Shown: positions 10,428-22,148, counted from the stretch's first letter. The stretch is 64,000 nucleotides of DNA from Rhea pennata (GCF_028389875.1 NW_026907680.1:1488001-1552000); one strand, 5' to 3'. The notes: generated by a model from the sequence alone, not told the origin. Translations and numbers: made by a program.

Positions 10428-10720
10428 TTCGGGGTGCTGCACCCAATGGGAGGGGTCCTGAGCCTTGCACTGGGGGGCTTTCCACGGGGGGGCATTGCAT
10501 GGGGGGGGAGGGGAGGAAGGTCCCTTCTGGGTGTTGCACCCACGGGGAGGGATCCTGGACATTGCACTGGGGGGGGGGGTGGCTTTCCATGGTGGGGGTG
10601 TTGCACCTGGGGGACGATTTGCACAGTGTGCGGGGGTCCCTCCTGGGTTGGGCTGCAGCGGGTGCTGGAGTGCATGAGCCTGGGAAGGGGGTGGGGTTTT
10701 TTTCGGGGGGGGGGGAAGCA
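10428..10720. repeat. G-rich tandem repeat, upstream of the CAX fragment
   Basis: Imperfect units of 50-110 bp share 'gggtgttgcacc' and 'ggggctttccatgg' and carry many runs of 5-10 G. No coding signal was found. The G runs on the plus strand could form quadruplexes. Confidence 0.7.
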
Positions 10721-10834
10721 GGGGCTCCGGTGTGGCGCCAGGGCCGCAAGAGGACGAACGCGCGGCGCCTCCCAGGCTCGGCTTGGCGCGGCTCAGCCTG
10801 GCCCGGCCCGTCCTGGCCGCTGCCTCTCTTGCAG

Positions 10835-13633
10835 CCGCTGCCGGGGAGCCGGAGGTGCGGGGCGAGGGCCCGCGGTGGGGCTCGCTCTGCGACCGCCGCT
10901 GCGCCGCCATTAACGACCAGCATGGCGACCTGCCCTCGGCCTCCCACCCCCACGGCGTCCTCGCCCCCCGCATCCTCGCCCTCCGCATCCTGCCCGGTAG
11001 GGAGCCCCGCGGCGGCAGCAGCGAGGGGGGTCCGCGCAGGGGGTCCCTGTGCCACCACCCACACCCGCTCGCCTCTCGCCCGCAGTCGTCACCCACCAGC
11101 AGCACTTGAACGAGGTGCCGGCGTGCGAGAGCTGCGGGGCAAAGACCACGCTGACGGCCGAGAGCGCGGTGGAGGCCAACAAGCTCTCCAACGACGTCAA
11201 GGTGGGTCCGTCCCCCCGCGGCCCATGCCCATCCTGCTGTGCGGGAGGGGAGGGGGTCTTTTCTTTGGCCGCAACCTTCTCCTCTCTGCAGTTCGGCTTC
11301 AAGAAGTGGAAGAGCCACGCGACCGCCCGGCCCTGGGAGGACCGCTCGGAGATCAGGAAGGAGCTCTACTCCAACCTGAACGTCATCCGCGGCTTTGGAG
11401 GTGGGCGGCCGCCGAGGCTCTAGGGTCCGCGGCAAAACCCTGTTGGGAGGAGGGAGCCTGGTTAACACCCTCCCTCCCCCGCCGTGCACGTGGCGAAGCG
11501 GCTGGCGGAGCAGCGGAGGGGCCGGTCGCTGTCTGCAGGCTCCACGGTGACGTTGGGCAGCGTCCTCTACGCGCTGCTCTTCGGCTGGTGGCTGGCGCTC
11601 CTCTACGTCCTGGTGGCCGCCGAGATGTTCCTCACCGTCGTGGGGGCTCCTTACGGTGAGTCTTCCCCAGGTGCCTGTCCCCGGTGCGACCGGGCCGGGC
11701 TGTCGTGGTGGGAGACGGGACGTGCGCGTTGGGGTCCTGCCCCGCGTCCCAATGCCGCTGTCCCCGCAGGGCGGCTCTGCAGGGACCTGGGCGTCTACTT
11801 CCTCTGGCCCTTCAGCAAAGTGATCCAGCGGGTGGAGGTAACGGCCGGGTGCCGTCCGTACGTCCGTCTACTACTACAAGTACGCCGTGGATGGCATCAA
11901 CGTCTTCGCTGTCAGTGTCCTTTTCCCCCCTGCTTCCTTTTTGTGTATAGGGGGGGACACGTCAACTGGGCACCTCCTTGAGGAACCACCCCTCAAAAAC
12001 CACCGCCCCCCCCACTTCGGACATGTCCTTGATGGCCGCCGCAGACCTGCTGCTGCTGGTGGTGGTGATGCTGGTGCTCGGCTACGTGGACGGGCGCAGC
12101 CGGCTGACGAGCTCGCCCGTGAAGTTCGCCCTGGCACTGCTCTCCATCATGCCCCTCTCCGACTACATCAGCATGGCCATCGCCAGGTGAGCAGCTGCCT
12201 GGTGCCGGGGCCGCCCCGCGGCGCTGCTTCCCGCCCCGTTGACCCTCTGCGCTTCCCGTCCCCGCAGCATCTCGGCGCAGAGCAACGTCGCGGTGGGGGC
12301 GGTGGTGAACACCACGTTCGGCTCCATCACAGAGCTCACCTTCTACATCACGGCGCTCATCAAGGGCGCCCGCAAGGGCAGCAAGTGCTACGAGGAGATC
12401 GTCAAGGCGGAGCTGACGGGCACCCTGGTGGGCTGCGTCCTCCTGGTCCCGGTGAGCCCGGCAGGGAGGAGGCGCTTGTGTCACAAAAGCCCCCGTCCTC
12501 CAGCGTGGGAGGAGGAGAGGACCTCCTCGCCGAGGTCACACTGACAGCCACGTTCTCTCCGAGGGCTTGTGCACGGTCATAGGAGGCATCCGGCACCAGG
12601 AGCAGAGGTTCAACAGCTGCTCGGCGGGTGTCAGCTCGGCCCTGCTCTTCCTCTCCGTGGGAGGTGAGTGCCCCGGTGGCGGTGCCAGCGGGGGGAGGAT
12701 GTCCCGCGCCGCGGCCTGGCGCCCACTTCCACCTCTCCCGCCGGCAGGCGTCTTCGCCCTGATGCTCTTCTCCAAGGTGTACGGGAGGCTGGTGTGTGGC
12801 GAGTGCCACAACGTCACCCAGAACGTGCTGGGCCACTACCTCTGCCAGAGCTGCCACTTCGACCTGGTAAGACCCCAAACCGCGGCACCCACGGGCGCCC
12901 GTAGCCCGCCCGGCTCCTCACCGGCGGCCCGCAAAGGGCGCTGCAGGGTGCCCAGGGCACGGCCATGGCGCTCGCTCCGCTGATGGGCTCTCCATTGCAG
13001 GTGCAGAACAACAGCATGCTCTACTACAGCCACATCCAGTGAGTGTCCTGGGGTGGACCCGGTCCCCGTGTCGGGGTGGCACTTCGTGGGTTGGCTCACA
13101 GGTCCTCGGGGAGCTGCCTGGTCGCGGGCAGGGCGTCCTCCCTCCTGGGGATTGCACCGCTGTGCCTGTCTGGTCCCAGGGCTGGACCACGCTGCGTCCA
13201 TCTCCCTCTGTCCTGGGACAGCCGCCGGTGTTCTCAGCCCTGTGGGGTGCAGGGGAACGCCGGGGCCTCCAAAGGGCTCTCGCGTGGGGCTGAGCGCCGT
13301 GTCCCGCAGGCCCCCGGTGTACACAGTGTCCCTGCTGCTCCCTGCCGCCTACCTCATCGGCCTCTTCTTCACCCTGAAAACTCACTTGCACATCTATGAC
13401 ATCCACATCAGCAACTGTCACAGTGAGTGCCGCCCCGGCTCCGCTCGGCGAGTCCCCTGCTCCCCTTCCCACGCTGGGAGGCTCACATGGGGTTTCTGAC
13501 TCATCCCTGCTCCTTTCCCCCAGGGCCCAGCCACCACCACAGCGCCGTGGACCACTGGTCTCGGTGGAGGGCACTGGTCATCCTCCTGCTGTCCATACTG
13601 AACATCCCTTTCCTGCTTGAAACAAGCATCTGA
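10835..13633 (+). pseudogene. CAX-type vacuolar cation/H+ exchanger, damaged and 3'-truncated
   Basis: The exons encode a Ca2+:cation antiporter of the CAX family (vertebrate cax1-like): 10,835-10,996, 11,086-11,201 (contains CESCGAKTTL), 11,292-11,400, 11,485-11,655 (membrane helix), 11,770-11,837, 11,866-11,910, about 12,045-12,188, 12,268-12,451, 12,564-12,663, 12,748-12,866 (two CxxC pairs), 13,001-13,038, 13,310-13,422, 13,524-13,633. The alpha-1 repeat GAVVNTTFGSITEL is in 12,268-12,451. Two defects are seen: the exon at 11,485 has CG where AG is expected, and the gap before 11,866 is about 28 nt with no acceptor. The last exon leaves CAX sequence after the helix start at about 13,598 and reads 10 residues of foreign intron to a TGA. 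The whole second half with the alpha-2 repeat is missing, so transport is not expected. Confidence 0.75.
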
Positions 13634-14826
13634 ATTATCACAGAGCTGAGCAGAAATTCTTCACTCGCTCTTCACTTTCTATCACAGAAAGGCCCAGCAC
13701 TTCCAGTGCCACCAGCAGGAGGGCCCCAGAGGCTCTGCTGGTGTGTTCACGGAGAGCAAGGTGCAACAGCGTGTGCATTCCAAAACTACATTCACCACTG
13801 CTGCCTTTGAAGGCAGGACTGGGCGATGTCGGGCAGGGCTCAGTGAACCCATGGGAAGGGCTCTTGCAAGCCAGCGCCCATAGCACAAGGCTTTTGCAGG
13901 AAGCACGCTGGAAAAGAAGGGCCCCCAGCAGTGACACTTACTGCTCTGGCATTCTCGTCCACTTCATTCCCAGGCCACTCAGTAGGTGCTCCACCTTCTG
14001 AAGATGGCTTCCTCCCGCCTGGCACTGCCTTCTGGGCAGAGCACTCTGGGGTGCCTAGGAATGGACTGCAAATACACACCGCGGGGAGGTGGCATGAGCA
14101 CAGGGGCAGTAGGGTCCCCATTTCAGCCTGACAAGTTGGGCACCTGCTTCTGCCACAGAAGGCAGTTCTGTAGCAGAAGCACGTGGGTCCCACTGACTGG
14201 GGTCACATCCACAGATATGGGCATCACCCCCTAACAAAACACCCAGGGCTGCACGTTATGCCCAAAGTAGAGCTCTGGACAGAACCAGAGCACAAATTTC
14301 TCTCCATGCAGGAAGGCGAGCAGCAGGGTCATCTGGCAGGACAGGCTCCAAGGCACAGCATTACGCGCTGTGCTGCCAGCTACATTAGCCACTGCACCGT
14401 GGCCCCAGGGACTCTGTTCCGGGATGGGCAATGGTTTGCTGCCTGTCTTCCTTAGTCCGGTGGCCTTACGAGGTCATCCTACAAGGGACAGCCTAAGCTG
14501 GAATACAGCCACACCACTGTTGTGTTAAGGCAGGATCAAAGCAGAGAGGAAAGGTGTCAGGCTCTCACTCTGTTGCCAGGGCACATGTCTGGCTTCTTTC
14601 TCCCTCTGTCATAGTTTCTTAATTCTGTCTTCAACACTTGAACTGTACCATATTCAGTGTTGCAGAGGTGGGAGGGGACCAGGTCTTGGGGAAGACTTTG
14701 CAAGGTACCTATTTACCACTAGCTCACCATGACATGGTACCCACCTACCTGCACCCAAACCTCTTCTGCTCGCTGGAGCTTTAACGGGCAGCAAGTGCTG
14801 TGAGCCTGGAGAGTGGCCCTCTCCTA
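13599..14826 (-). repeat. inverted duplicate of 1,121-2,347
   Basis: Reverse-complement match along the whole length. It brings CCDC81-like intron and one B exon onto the minus strand, directly abutting the truncated CAX exon. Confidence 0.85.
13942..14065 (-). pseudogene. isolated CCDC81-like B exon, minus strand
   Basis: A 124-nt open exon on the minus strand has acceptor at 14,066-14,068 and donor at 13,940-13,941. It encodes the B-module sequence with LGTPECSAQKAVPGG, almost identical to 1,891-2,014 and 40,341-40,464. No A exon follows it, because the homology ends at 13,599 in the CAX gene. Confidence 0.65.
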
Positions 14827-15660
14827 CAGCAGCAGCTGCTGGTGCATCCATCAACTGCTCATAGCTCACCTCTTCAGTAGAGCCACCCTGCTGCCTTCAA
14901 GTGTTTTGCTGGCAGAGCTCTAGCCATGCGTCATAGCCTGTGTTACACATCAGGGCTGCGAACATTACAGAGCAACAGTCAGTGACTTGCTTTGCTGATA
15001 AAAGGTGATACAAATCTTTCCTAGTGATGGGAGGCACCTTTCTGTCTTCAAAAGCATCCCCCAAAATAAGCTGCAGCCATCTTCAGGGCAGTGGTGGTGG
15101 GGTGCTGCTAACAGTGCAAAGCCAAAATCATGTGTGCATGAACACACAGCAGCCTCTAAGCCTGTGTGTGGGGCAGGTCATCCCTCCCCTCCCAGAGCCC
15201 TGGGGTGGCTGCTGCAGCATGGGGACAAGTGTTTGAAGGCTGAGTAAAGCGCCTTGCTGCTTCACCCCACAACTGACTTGTTTTCAGAGGCAGCGCTGAA
15301 GAGCATGCAGCTCTGGTTTGAGGGCTTGCTGCTAGGTAAGGCAATGCTTTTGTGCATCTTGACTATTTGAATGATTCAAGGTTCCTGCTGGCGCACAAGA
15401 GCTGGGGGACCTTTGCTGCTTTGGGGCCTAGCTCTGCCACATAGCTAGAAAGAGGATAAATTACTCCAGGCTTTGCTTGCCCGGGCTCCTGCTTGGCTTC
15501 GGCTGCCACTGCTGTTGCTGGAGGCCTGGCTCCATCATCTTCAAACAAGGCTGTCTTAAAGTACTAGTTTCTCCTTTCTAAGAGCAAATCTGCCTTTTAA
15601 AAAGAAAACCTTCCATGATGTCAGCGTGTTGCTACCTTTGCCAGAGCAGGGCTGGTTTCC
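14827..15660. other. no gene recognised
   Basis: Sequence between the inverted CCDC81-like piece and copy 2. A 50-nt exon-like piece bounded by 'ttttcag' and 'gtaaggc' lies at about 15,287-15,336 and encodes EAALKSMQLWFEGLLLG; I do not recognise it and it may be chance. From about 15,680 the sequence is again CCDC81-like intron as at 2,357. Confidence 0.4.
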
Positions 15661-16136
15661 TAAGGAGCAGAGGCTTTTGCTGGGCTTCCCTTCAGGGTAA
15701 AAGGGTGCTGACAGGAAGGCTCCCGGGAAGGCTCAGAGCAGAGGCTGGGGAAGAACCTTCTCTTCTGGGAAAACAGAGCTGCCATAGCCCCCACTGAGCC
15801 CTCCTGTCCTCCCTAGCAGGACTGCCCTGCACATTGCCCTAGAGTTTAGTGAGCTGCCTTCCCCTGCGCTTGCCTCTCTCTTCTCTCCATTCTGTCCTGG
15901 ATCAGCCTTTTGGCTCTTCCCTGGACAAAAGCCTGCCAGATCATTTAGCTCTTTGCCCATATTCCCCTGCAGCTGCTCTTGTGTGGAATGGAGGGGCTGC
16001 TGTGAGCAAGAGCAACGGGTATTTCTGCAGTTCTGAGAGGCAGCTTCTTCTCTGTAGCATGGAAACATGGGCTGCCCTTGCCAGGAGCAAGAGCCTTTCC
16101 TTGGCAGCATCTCACCTCTCTTTCTCACCTTTGCAG

Positions 16137-18130
16137 ATGAAAATACGCAGGGATTCAATCCTGACAGCCACTAAAGCAGCTTCAATTGTGCCCCTTGAAC
16201 CTCTTCCAAGTATTTTTCCAACGTGAGTACTTTCCTTTCTTTCTTTCCCCCTGCCTGACAAAGGCAGCAGCCTCTCCGCACAGGTTTGTTAGGGCTGCAT
16301 TGCCAGGGCTGGGGCAGGCTGCTCTGAAAGTGCTTTGGGAACAAGTCTTCCCAGCGGCTGGGTCCCACCTGCCTGCAGGCATGCTCTGCCTTCATCTGGG
16401 CTCTGAGGGTGGGGAGAGGGTTCTGCAGAACTCTGTGATGTCGTCCACCTGCTAAGGGCTTTGTGTGTAAATGCTTGATGCCTTTCTCCTTCTTTGACAC
16501 TGGGTGCCCAGCAACAATCCGTTGCCCACCCCTGAACACAGAGCCTTTGGGGCCACGGAGCAGTCTTGTAGTTGGCAGGACAGCAGGTAATGATGTGTTT
16601 CAGAGCCTGTCCTGGCAGATGACCCTGCTGCTCTCCTCACTGCCTGGAGAGAGTCTCCCTTGGGCTCCTGGAGCTCTCCTTCAGGCATGACGTGCAGCCC
16701 CATGTGCTTTGGTGGGAGGTGATGCACTGATGTGGCCACAGTCAGTGGAAGCCCTGTGCTTCTGCTGCAGAACTGCCTTCTGCTGCAGGAGCTGGTGTGA
16801 AGCTGGTGAGGGCCAAGTGGGGACCCTACTCCCCCTGTGCTCGTATCACCTCCTCACGGTGTGTATTTGCAGGCCAGTGCCAGTCACCTCAGAGTGCTCT
16901 GCACAGAGTGCAGCAGTGGACAGGAAGAAGAAACGGAGAGAAGCCTGAGCACTAGCTGCGTGTCCTCTGAGTGAAGGCTGTCAGAGGTCTGGAGTGGTAA
17001 GTGCTCCTCATTGAGGCCCTTCATGTGCCAGCCTGCTCTCTGCCCAGGCCTTGTGCTATGGGCGCTGGCTGTACAAGAGCCCTGCTGGGCCCTGGAAGGC
17101 TTTGCGCAGGGCTTTGTTTTCAGAGATGCCAGCTGTGCTCTACTTCTGCAATGTATCTGCCTCTCCAGCACTCTCTGTGAGCAACCCAACAAAGCCTCTG
17201 GGGCTCTCTGCTTGGTGGCTGTGGAACTGCAGGGCGTTTCCACGCTAGAAGATGGAGAGTTTCTCTTCAGCTGTGTGATGAGTTAGATCTTTGGTGTGAA
17301 CAAGCAAGGGATGTTCAGCCTTGCTGGGCTTCCCTTCCTGGCAGAAGGGTGCTGACAGGAAGGCTCACGGGAAGAGTTAGGGAACAGGCCTTTCCCTTGC
17401 GGGAAAAGAGACCGGCTCTGGCCCCCACTGCGCACCCCTGTCCTCCCTAGCAGGACGGCCTTGGCCTTTCTGCCGCAGGAGGGCACAGCCTGTTCCTTTC
17501 TGTGTCCTTCTCCAGGGGGAAGAAGAGCCATGGGAAGAGACAGGGACAAGCAGGAGAAAGAGCAGCAGCAGTGGCAGTGTCAGCGGCAGACCCGGTGGCA
17601 ACAGAAGACAGAGCAGCAGTGGCAGGGGCAGTGGCAGCATCAGTGGCAGCCACAGAGCCAGCAGCAGCCCCACTGGCAGTGGCAGTGGGAGCCCCAGTGG
17701 CAGACACAGCGGCAGCCCCACCGGGAGCCCCAGTGGCACTGGAAAACCCACTGTCAGAAAGAGCAACAGCCCCAGTGTCAGCAGCAGCCTCACTGGCAGT
17801 GGCAGTGGAAGCTCCAGCTGCAGGCACAGCAGCAGCTCCAGTGCCAGTGTCAGACAGAGCGGCAGCGGCAGTGGAAGCTCCAGTGGCGGGGACAGCAGCT
17901 GATCCACTGGCGGTGGCAGCAGCAGTGGAAGCCCCAGTGGCGGGCACAGAGGCAGCCCCAGCGGCAGGGGCAGTTGAAGACCACATGTCAGACAGAGGGG
18001 AAGTGGCAGTGGGAGCCCCGGGGGCAGCGGCGGTGGCCACAGCAGCAGCCACAACGGCGGCAACGGCAGCAGCAGCAGCACTGCTTGTGAGCCACGCGAG
18101 CACACAGGAAGTTCTCTGAAGCTGAATTAA
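16137..18130 (+). pseudogene. CCDC81-like partial gene, copy 2
   Basis: Exons seen: A 16,137-16,222, B 16,873-16,996 and Ser-rich tail 17,516-18,130, with the same splice sites and phases as the other copies. The B exon has an in-frame TGA at about 16,947 (CGA in the main copy). The tail exon keeps its reading length (205 codons) but has two in-frame stops, TGA at 17,900-17,902 and another TGA at about 17,975. Both arise from single-base changes relative to 4,918-5,538. No HU exons precede it. It is therefore a broken duplicate, more decayed than copy 1 in the tail. Confidence 0.75.
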
Positions 18131-18742
18131 ACCAACTGCCCCAAGTCGGGTGCCTCTTGGCTGGGTGTGCAGTGAGATCATCCGTTTGCAGCATGGGAAC
18201 TTTGGAGAGGCCTGAAGAGGAGAGCTGAGGAGTCAGGGCTTGGGGGCTGCTGCCAGGGCAGCTCTACACCGTCGTCGTGCTGTGGCTCTTCAGCTGCGGT
18301 GGCTGTGGCCTAGGGGTGTGCTGCTTCTTGTTGGTGTTGGGGAGAGGCGTGGAGAGGGCCCTGCCGTGGCCAACGCATGTCCTGGGTTCAAGGGGCCTGT
18401 GGGGAGAGGAGGAAAAAGCTGCTGTACGCCTCTGAGGGGAGGAAGTGCTTGAGCCTGGGCCCCCCTTGCTGGGGCCCAGTGCTGGCTGCGTGGTGGCAGG
18501 GAACTGCCAGCTCTTGTGTGTGTCTTGGGTGCCCTTGAGTGCTGGGCTTTTGCGGGCGTGAGGGGAAGAAGGCGGGTGCCCAGGGCCAGAAAGGGAAGCG
18601 GCCACCCCAGAGGCTTGGTGCCAGCAGAGTCCATGGCCACCTGGGCTGTAGCACCCGGGAACTAGTGGAGTTGCAGAGCCTGAGGGCAGGTAGGAAGGAG
18701 AGCAGCAGAGCCCAGAGCTGGCCTTGAGGCGAGCAGGCTCAG
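18131..18742 (+). repeat. 3' flank of CCDC81-like tail exon, copy 2
   Basis: Matches 45,989-46,600 directly and 400-1,018 in inverse orientation. No open frame here is supported. It ends where the antisense CR1 begins. Confidence 0.7.
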
Positions 18743-18930
18743 CAGAATCACAGAATCAGGAAGGTTGTAAGGGACCTGTGGAGATCATCTAGTCCAACCT
18801 CCCTGCTCAGGCAGGGTCACCTAGACCATCGTAGATAGGACTGCATCCAGACAGGCTTTGAATCTCTCCAGGGAAGGAGACTCCTCCACCTCTCTGGGTA
18901 ACCTCTCCCAGTGCTCGGTCACTGTCACTG
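18743..18930 (-). repeat. CR1 LINE 3' end, antisense, part 1 (split by provirus)
   Basis: Reverse complement of the CR1 at 210-399. It stops at 'gtcactg' where the provirus begins, and continues without loss at 25,250 except for the 4-bp duplication. Confidence 0.9.
18927..18930. other. target-site duplication ACTG, left
   Basis: ACTG here and at 25,250-25,253 flanks the provirus. The unoccupied CR1 copy (complement of 205-220) has a single ACTG at this place. Four bases is the size expected for gammaretrovirus integration. Confidence 0.85.
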
Positions 18931-19319
18931 TGTAGTAGAACCAGATATGTATCCTGTTTTCATTTTGCAAAACAACAAAGAACCTAGTAATATGTATTGT
19001 GAAAAAGATGCTTTGCCTAACCGGTTTAAAAGATTAAAGGAACTTTGGCCAATCACTTGGCTATACCATAAAAGGTCAACAATCGACCTCCAACGAATGA
19101 GAAGAAACTAGAACCCTAGCAACAGGACTCACATGCGCAGAATGCTGTTACAACAGGAAGACGGAATGATATAAAAAGAAGAACTGGGACCCACCCGGTG
19201 CAGCAGTTGGCAGAGCGAAGACTCCCGTGTCGCCCAGTGCTGATATTTGCCTATATCTTGCTTGCTGTAATTAATAAAATTCTTATATTGGCTACACTGA
19301 TTGAGTGAAATTTATGACA
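18931..19319 (+). repeat. ERV 1 5' LTR
   Basis: The LTR is 389 bp, from TG to CA. A CCAAT-like box and 'ccataaaagg' lie in U3, a TATA box at 19,170-19,176 (tataaaa) and an AATAAA polyadenylation signal at 19,273-19,278. It differs from the 3' LTR by a few substitutions and by lacking a 71-bp tandem duplication. Confidence 0.9.
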
Positions 19320-19322
19320 ATT

Positions 19323-19340
19323 TGGTGCAGTGACTCGGAT
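19323..19340 (+). promoter_or_regulatory. ERV 1 primer binding site (tRNA-His type)
   Basis: TGGTGCAGTGACTCGGAT begins three bases after the LTR end. It matches the established HERV-H-type PBS complementary to tRNA-His at 17 of 18 positions. Confidence 0.75.
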
Positions 19341-19736
19341 GTAACCTGTGAGACGGGATCTTCTTTGGCCTACCAGGGAGGCGCCCCGCCTATCAATAGG
19401 TGGCCTTGGCAGTCCAATCTCCCGTCCCGGTTGCACCGACGAACCCAAATTTCAAGATATTAGGCAAAGGAGCCCTGCAGACCCTATAAACTTTGTGCAC
19501 AAAGGTCCGGACGAAGACGCGGGACGCGTGAGTACTTTGTGAAAAAGGAGATCCGTTCAGTCTGGGTCAGGGATCCTGGAGGCGCAGCGAATGTATGCGT
19601 GAGAGGGGGACTGGTAGTCCGGATTCCCCAAGCGAGTGTGGACCCTCAGTAGTGCGGTTCTCATTGCCCGTGAGGGCGTGAGCCATGAACCAGGGGAAGC
19701 GAGTGGATACATTGACGATAGAAGGCGCTCCAGAAG

Positions 19737-22148
19737 ATGGGACAGGGGAAAAGCAAGCCCCTGAGTTCCATAAAATTTCCTCGGATACCCAGAGATAGTC
19801 CACTGGGGTTTATGTTAGACAATTGGAAACACTACCTCACTACCAAGGATAAAGATAAGGCAAAGATGATTCATTATTGTATGGTAGTATGGGGAGGAAG
19901 GGAGATTTCCCGTAATGTTTTCTGGCCAATATTCGGATTATCTGAGGATTGGGTTAGGCAGAAGTTGAATCTTTGGGTGAAAAGTAAAATCCCCTTCAGT
20001 AAGGAGGAGAGCGAGTATGCTGGCGTATGGGTGACTAGACCGGGCGTAGATGCCCTCCTTTCCTTGAGGGAAAAGGAGAACAGGGGAAAAGAAGAAATAC
20101 CAATAGTTCCCCCGCCTTATGTACCACCCCAAGACGACCCCCTTCCTAATGCATCGCAAGATCCCTCTAGGGTCGATGAACTAAGTCAAGATCTCATAAC
20201 TCCAGAGCGGATGCAGCAGCAGAGTCTATACCCGCTCCGGGAAATGCCCATTGGAGGCCGGGGTCCAAACCCAGTTATAGGATTCATCTCCGTCCCATTG
20301 AGTTCCGGAGATGTGCGAGACTTTAAGAAAGAAATGGGGAACCTTCTGGAGGACCCACTAGGAGTATCAGAAAGATTAGATCAATTTTCGGGACCCAGCA
20401 TTTATACCTGGGAGGAGTTGCAGGCTATAATGAATATCCTATTCACAGCCGAGGAGAGGAATATGATTAGAAGGGCAGGAATGCAGATTTGGAATAACCA
20501 ACACGCTCAGGGGCCTTTAGCGGACACCAAATGGCCACTTCAAAACCCCAATTGGAATCATCAACAGCAGGAGGTCGAGTTTCTGGTAGATACCGGAGCC
20601 GAACGATCGACTGTTCAGAAAATCCCAAAGGGATGTAAGATACCTAGAGAAATAGCTCAAGTAGTGGGAGCCAAAGGGGAACCCTTTGAGGTCCCTACAA
20701 TTAAGAATGTATTAATTGAAACAGAATCTAAAATGGGACTGGGGAACCTGCTATTAGTCCCAGAGGCAGATTTTAACTTGTTAGGGAGGGATCTGATTAC
20801 GGAATTAGGTATTAATATGGAAGTAATAGACAAAGAAATAAGGATTAAACTCTGCCCTTTAAGGGTGGAAGATGAAGGAAAGATTAACCCCGAAGTTTGG
20901 TACACTCCTAACAGTGTTGGGAAACTTGATATAGCGCCTTTCTCAGTTATTATTAGAAACCCAGAGATACCTGTAAGAATTAAACAATATCCCATCTCCC
21001 CTGAGGGCAGGAAAGTTCTGCAACCCGAGATAAAGAGGTTACTGGAGAGAGGTCTCCTCGAACCTTGTATGTCTCCTTTTAACACCCCTATTTTGCCCGT
21101 GAGAAAGGCGGACGGGTCGTATCGACTAGTGCACGATCTAAGGGAAATTAATAAAAGAATTGTGGCCCGCTTTCCGGTAGTGGCAAACCCCTATACTATA
21201 TTGAGTAGATTGGGGCCTGAAAAACAATACTATAGTGTGATAGATCTCAAAGATGCATTCTGGACATGTCCTCTGGACGAACAGAGTAGAGACTATTTTG
21301 CATTTGAGTGGGAAGACCCAGACATGCATAGAAGACAACAGTTGAGGTGGACGGTACTTCCCCAGGGATTTACAGAATCCCCAAATTTATTTGGACAAGC
21401 TCTAGAACAAATTTTGCAGGAGTATCACACGGGGGAAGGAATCACCCTCATCCAATATGTGGATGACCTCTTAATCGCAGGTGAGACTGAAGATAGAGTC
21501 CGTGAAGAAAGCATTAAGCTCCCGAACTTCCTCAATGAAAAAGGGCTAAAAGTGTCAAAAGCTAAGCTACAATTCGTTGAGGAAGAGGTAAAATACCTGG
21601 GGCACTATCTTCGGAAGGGAGAGAAGAGAACAGACCCCGAAAGGGTAAGTGGGATCTTACCGCTGCCACCTCCTAGGAATAAGAAACAAATACGCCAACT
21701 TTTAGGACTTGTCGGGTATTGCCGACAATGGATAGAAAACTATAGCGCGAAAGTCAAATTCCTGTATGACAAATTGAGCCAGGAGGGACTACTAAAATGG
21801 AGCAATGAAGATGAGGAACGCTTAAAGGAATTGCGACATGACTTAGTCAATGCTCCGGTGCTGAGCCTTCCTGACGTTAAGAGACCCTTTTATCTGTTCA
21901 TCAACACAGATGACGGTACGGCTTATGGAGTATTGATGCAAGAATGGGCGGGTAAAAAGAAGCCCGTAGGATATCTGTCCAAATTGCTAGATCCAGTAAG
22001 TCGGGGATGGCCTACTTGTCTACAGGCTATAGTAGCCTGTGCGTTACTCGTTGAAGAGGCCAACAAGATCACCCTTACCGGGCAGCTGCATGTGTTACCC
22101 CTCATAGTATCAGGGGAGTATTACAACAAAAGGCCGAGAAGTGGATAA
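19737..22148 (+). pseudogene. ERV 1 gag-pro-RT fused open frame, internally deleted
   Basis: The frame is 803 codons. Residues 1-120 are matrix-like with MGQGKS at the N terminus, PPPY is at 125-128, and residues 180-275 match the N-terminal part of a gammaretroviral capsid. The sequence then passes directly into protease with DTGA at 285-288. Reverse transcriptase follows with the VIDLKDAFW block (about 501-509), LPQGF (541-545) and YVDD (574-577). The C-terminal capsid with the major homology region, the nucleocapsid zinc knuckle and the gag stop are deleted, so gag and pol read as one frame. The end (from about residue 787) is out of frame relative to relatives, leading to the TAA at 22,146-22,148. 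Confidence 0.85.

Noticed and set aside
9593..11659. 688-codon open frame on the plus strand
   Set aside because: It is the Ala/Thr/Ser-rich opposite-strand reading of the inverted tail exon, then satellite, then CAX introns. It crosses splice sites of the CAX gene and a breakpoint.
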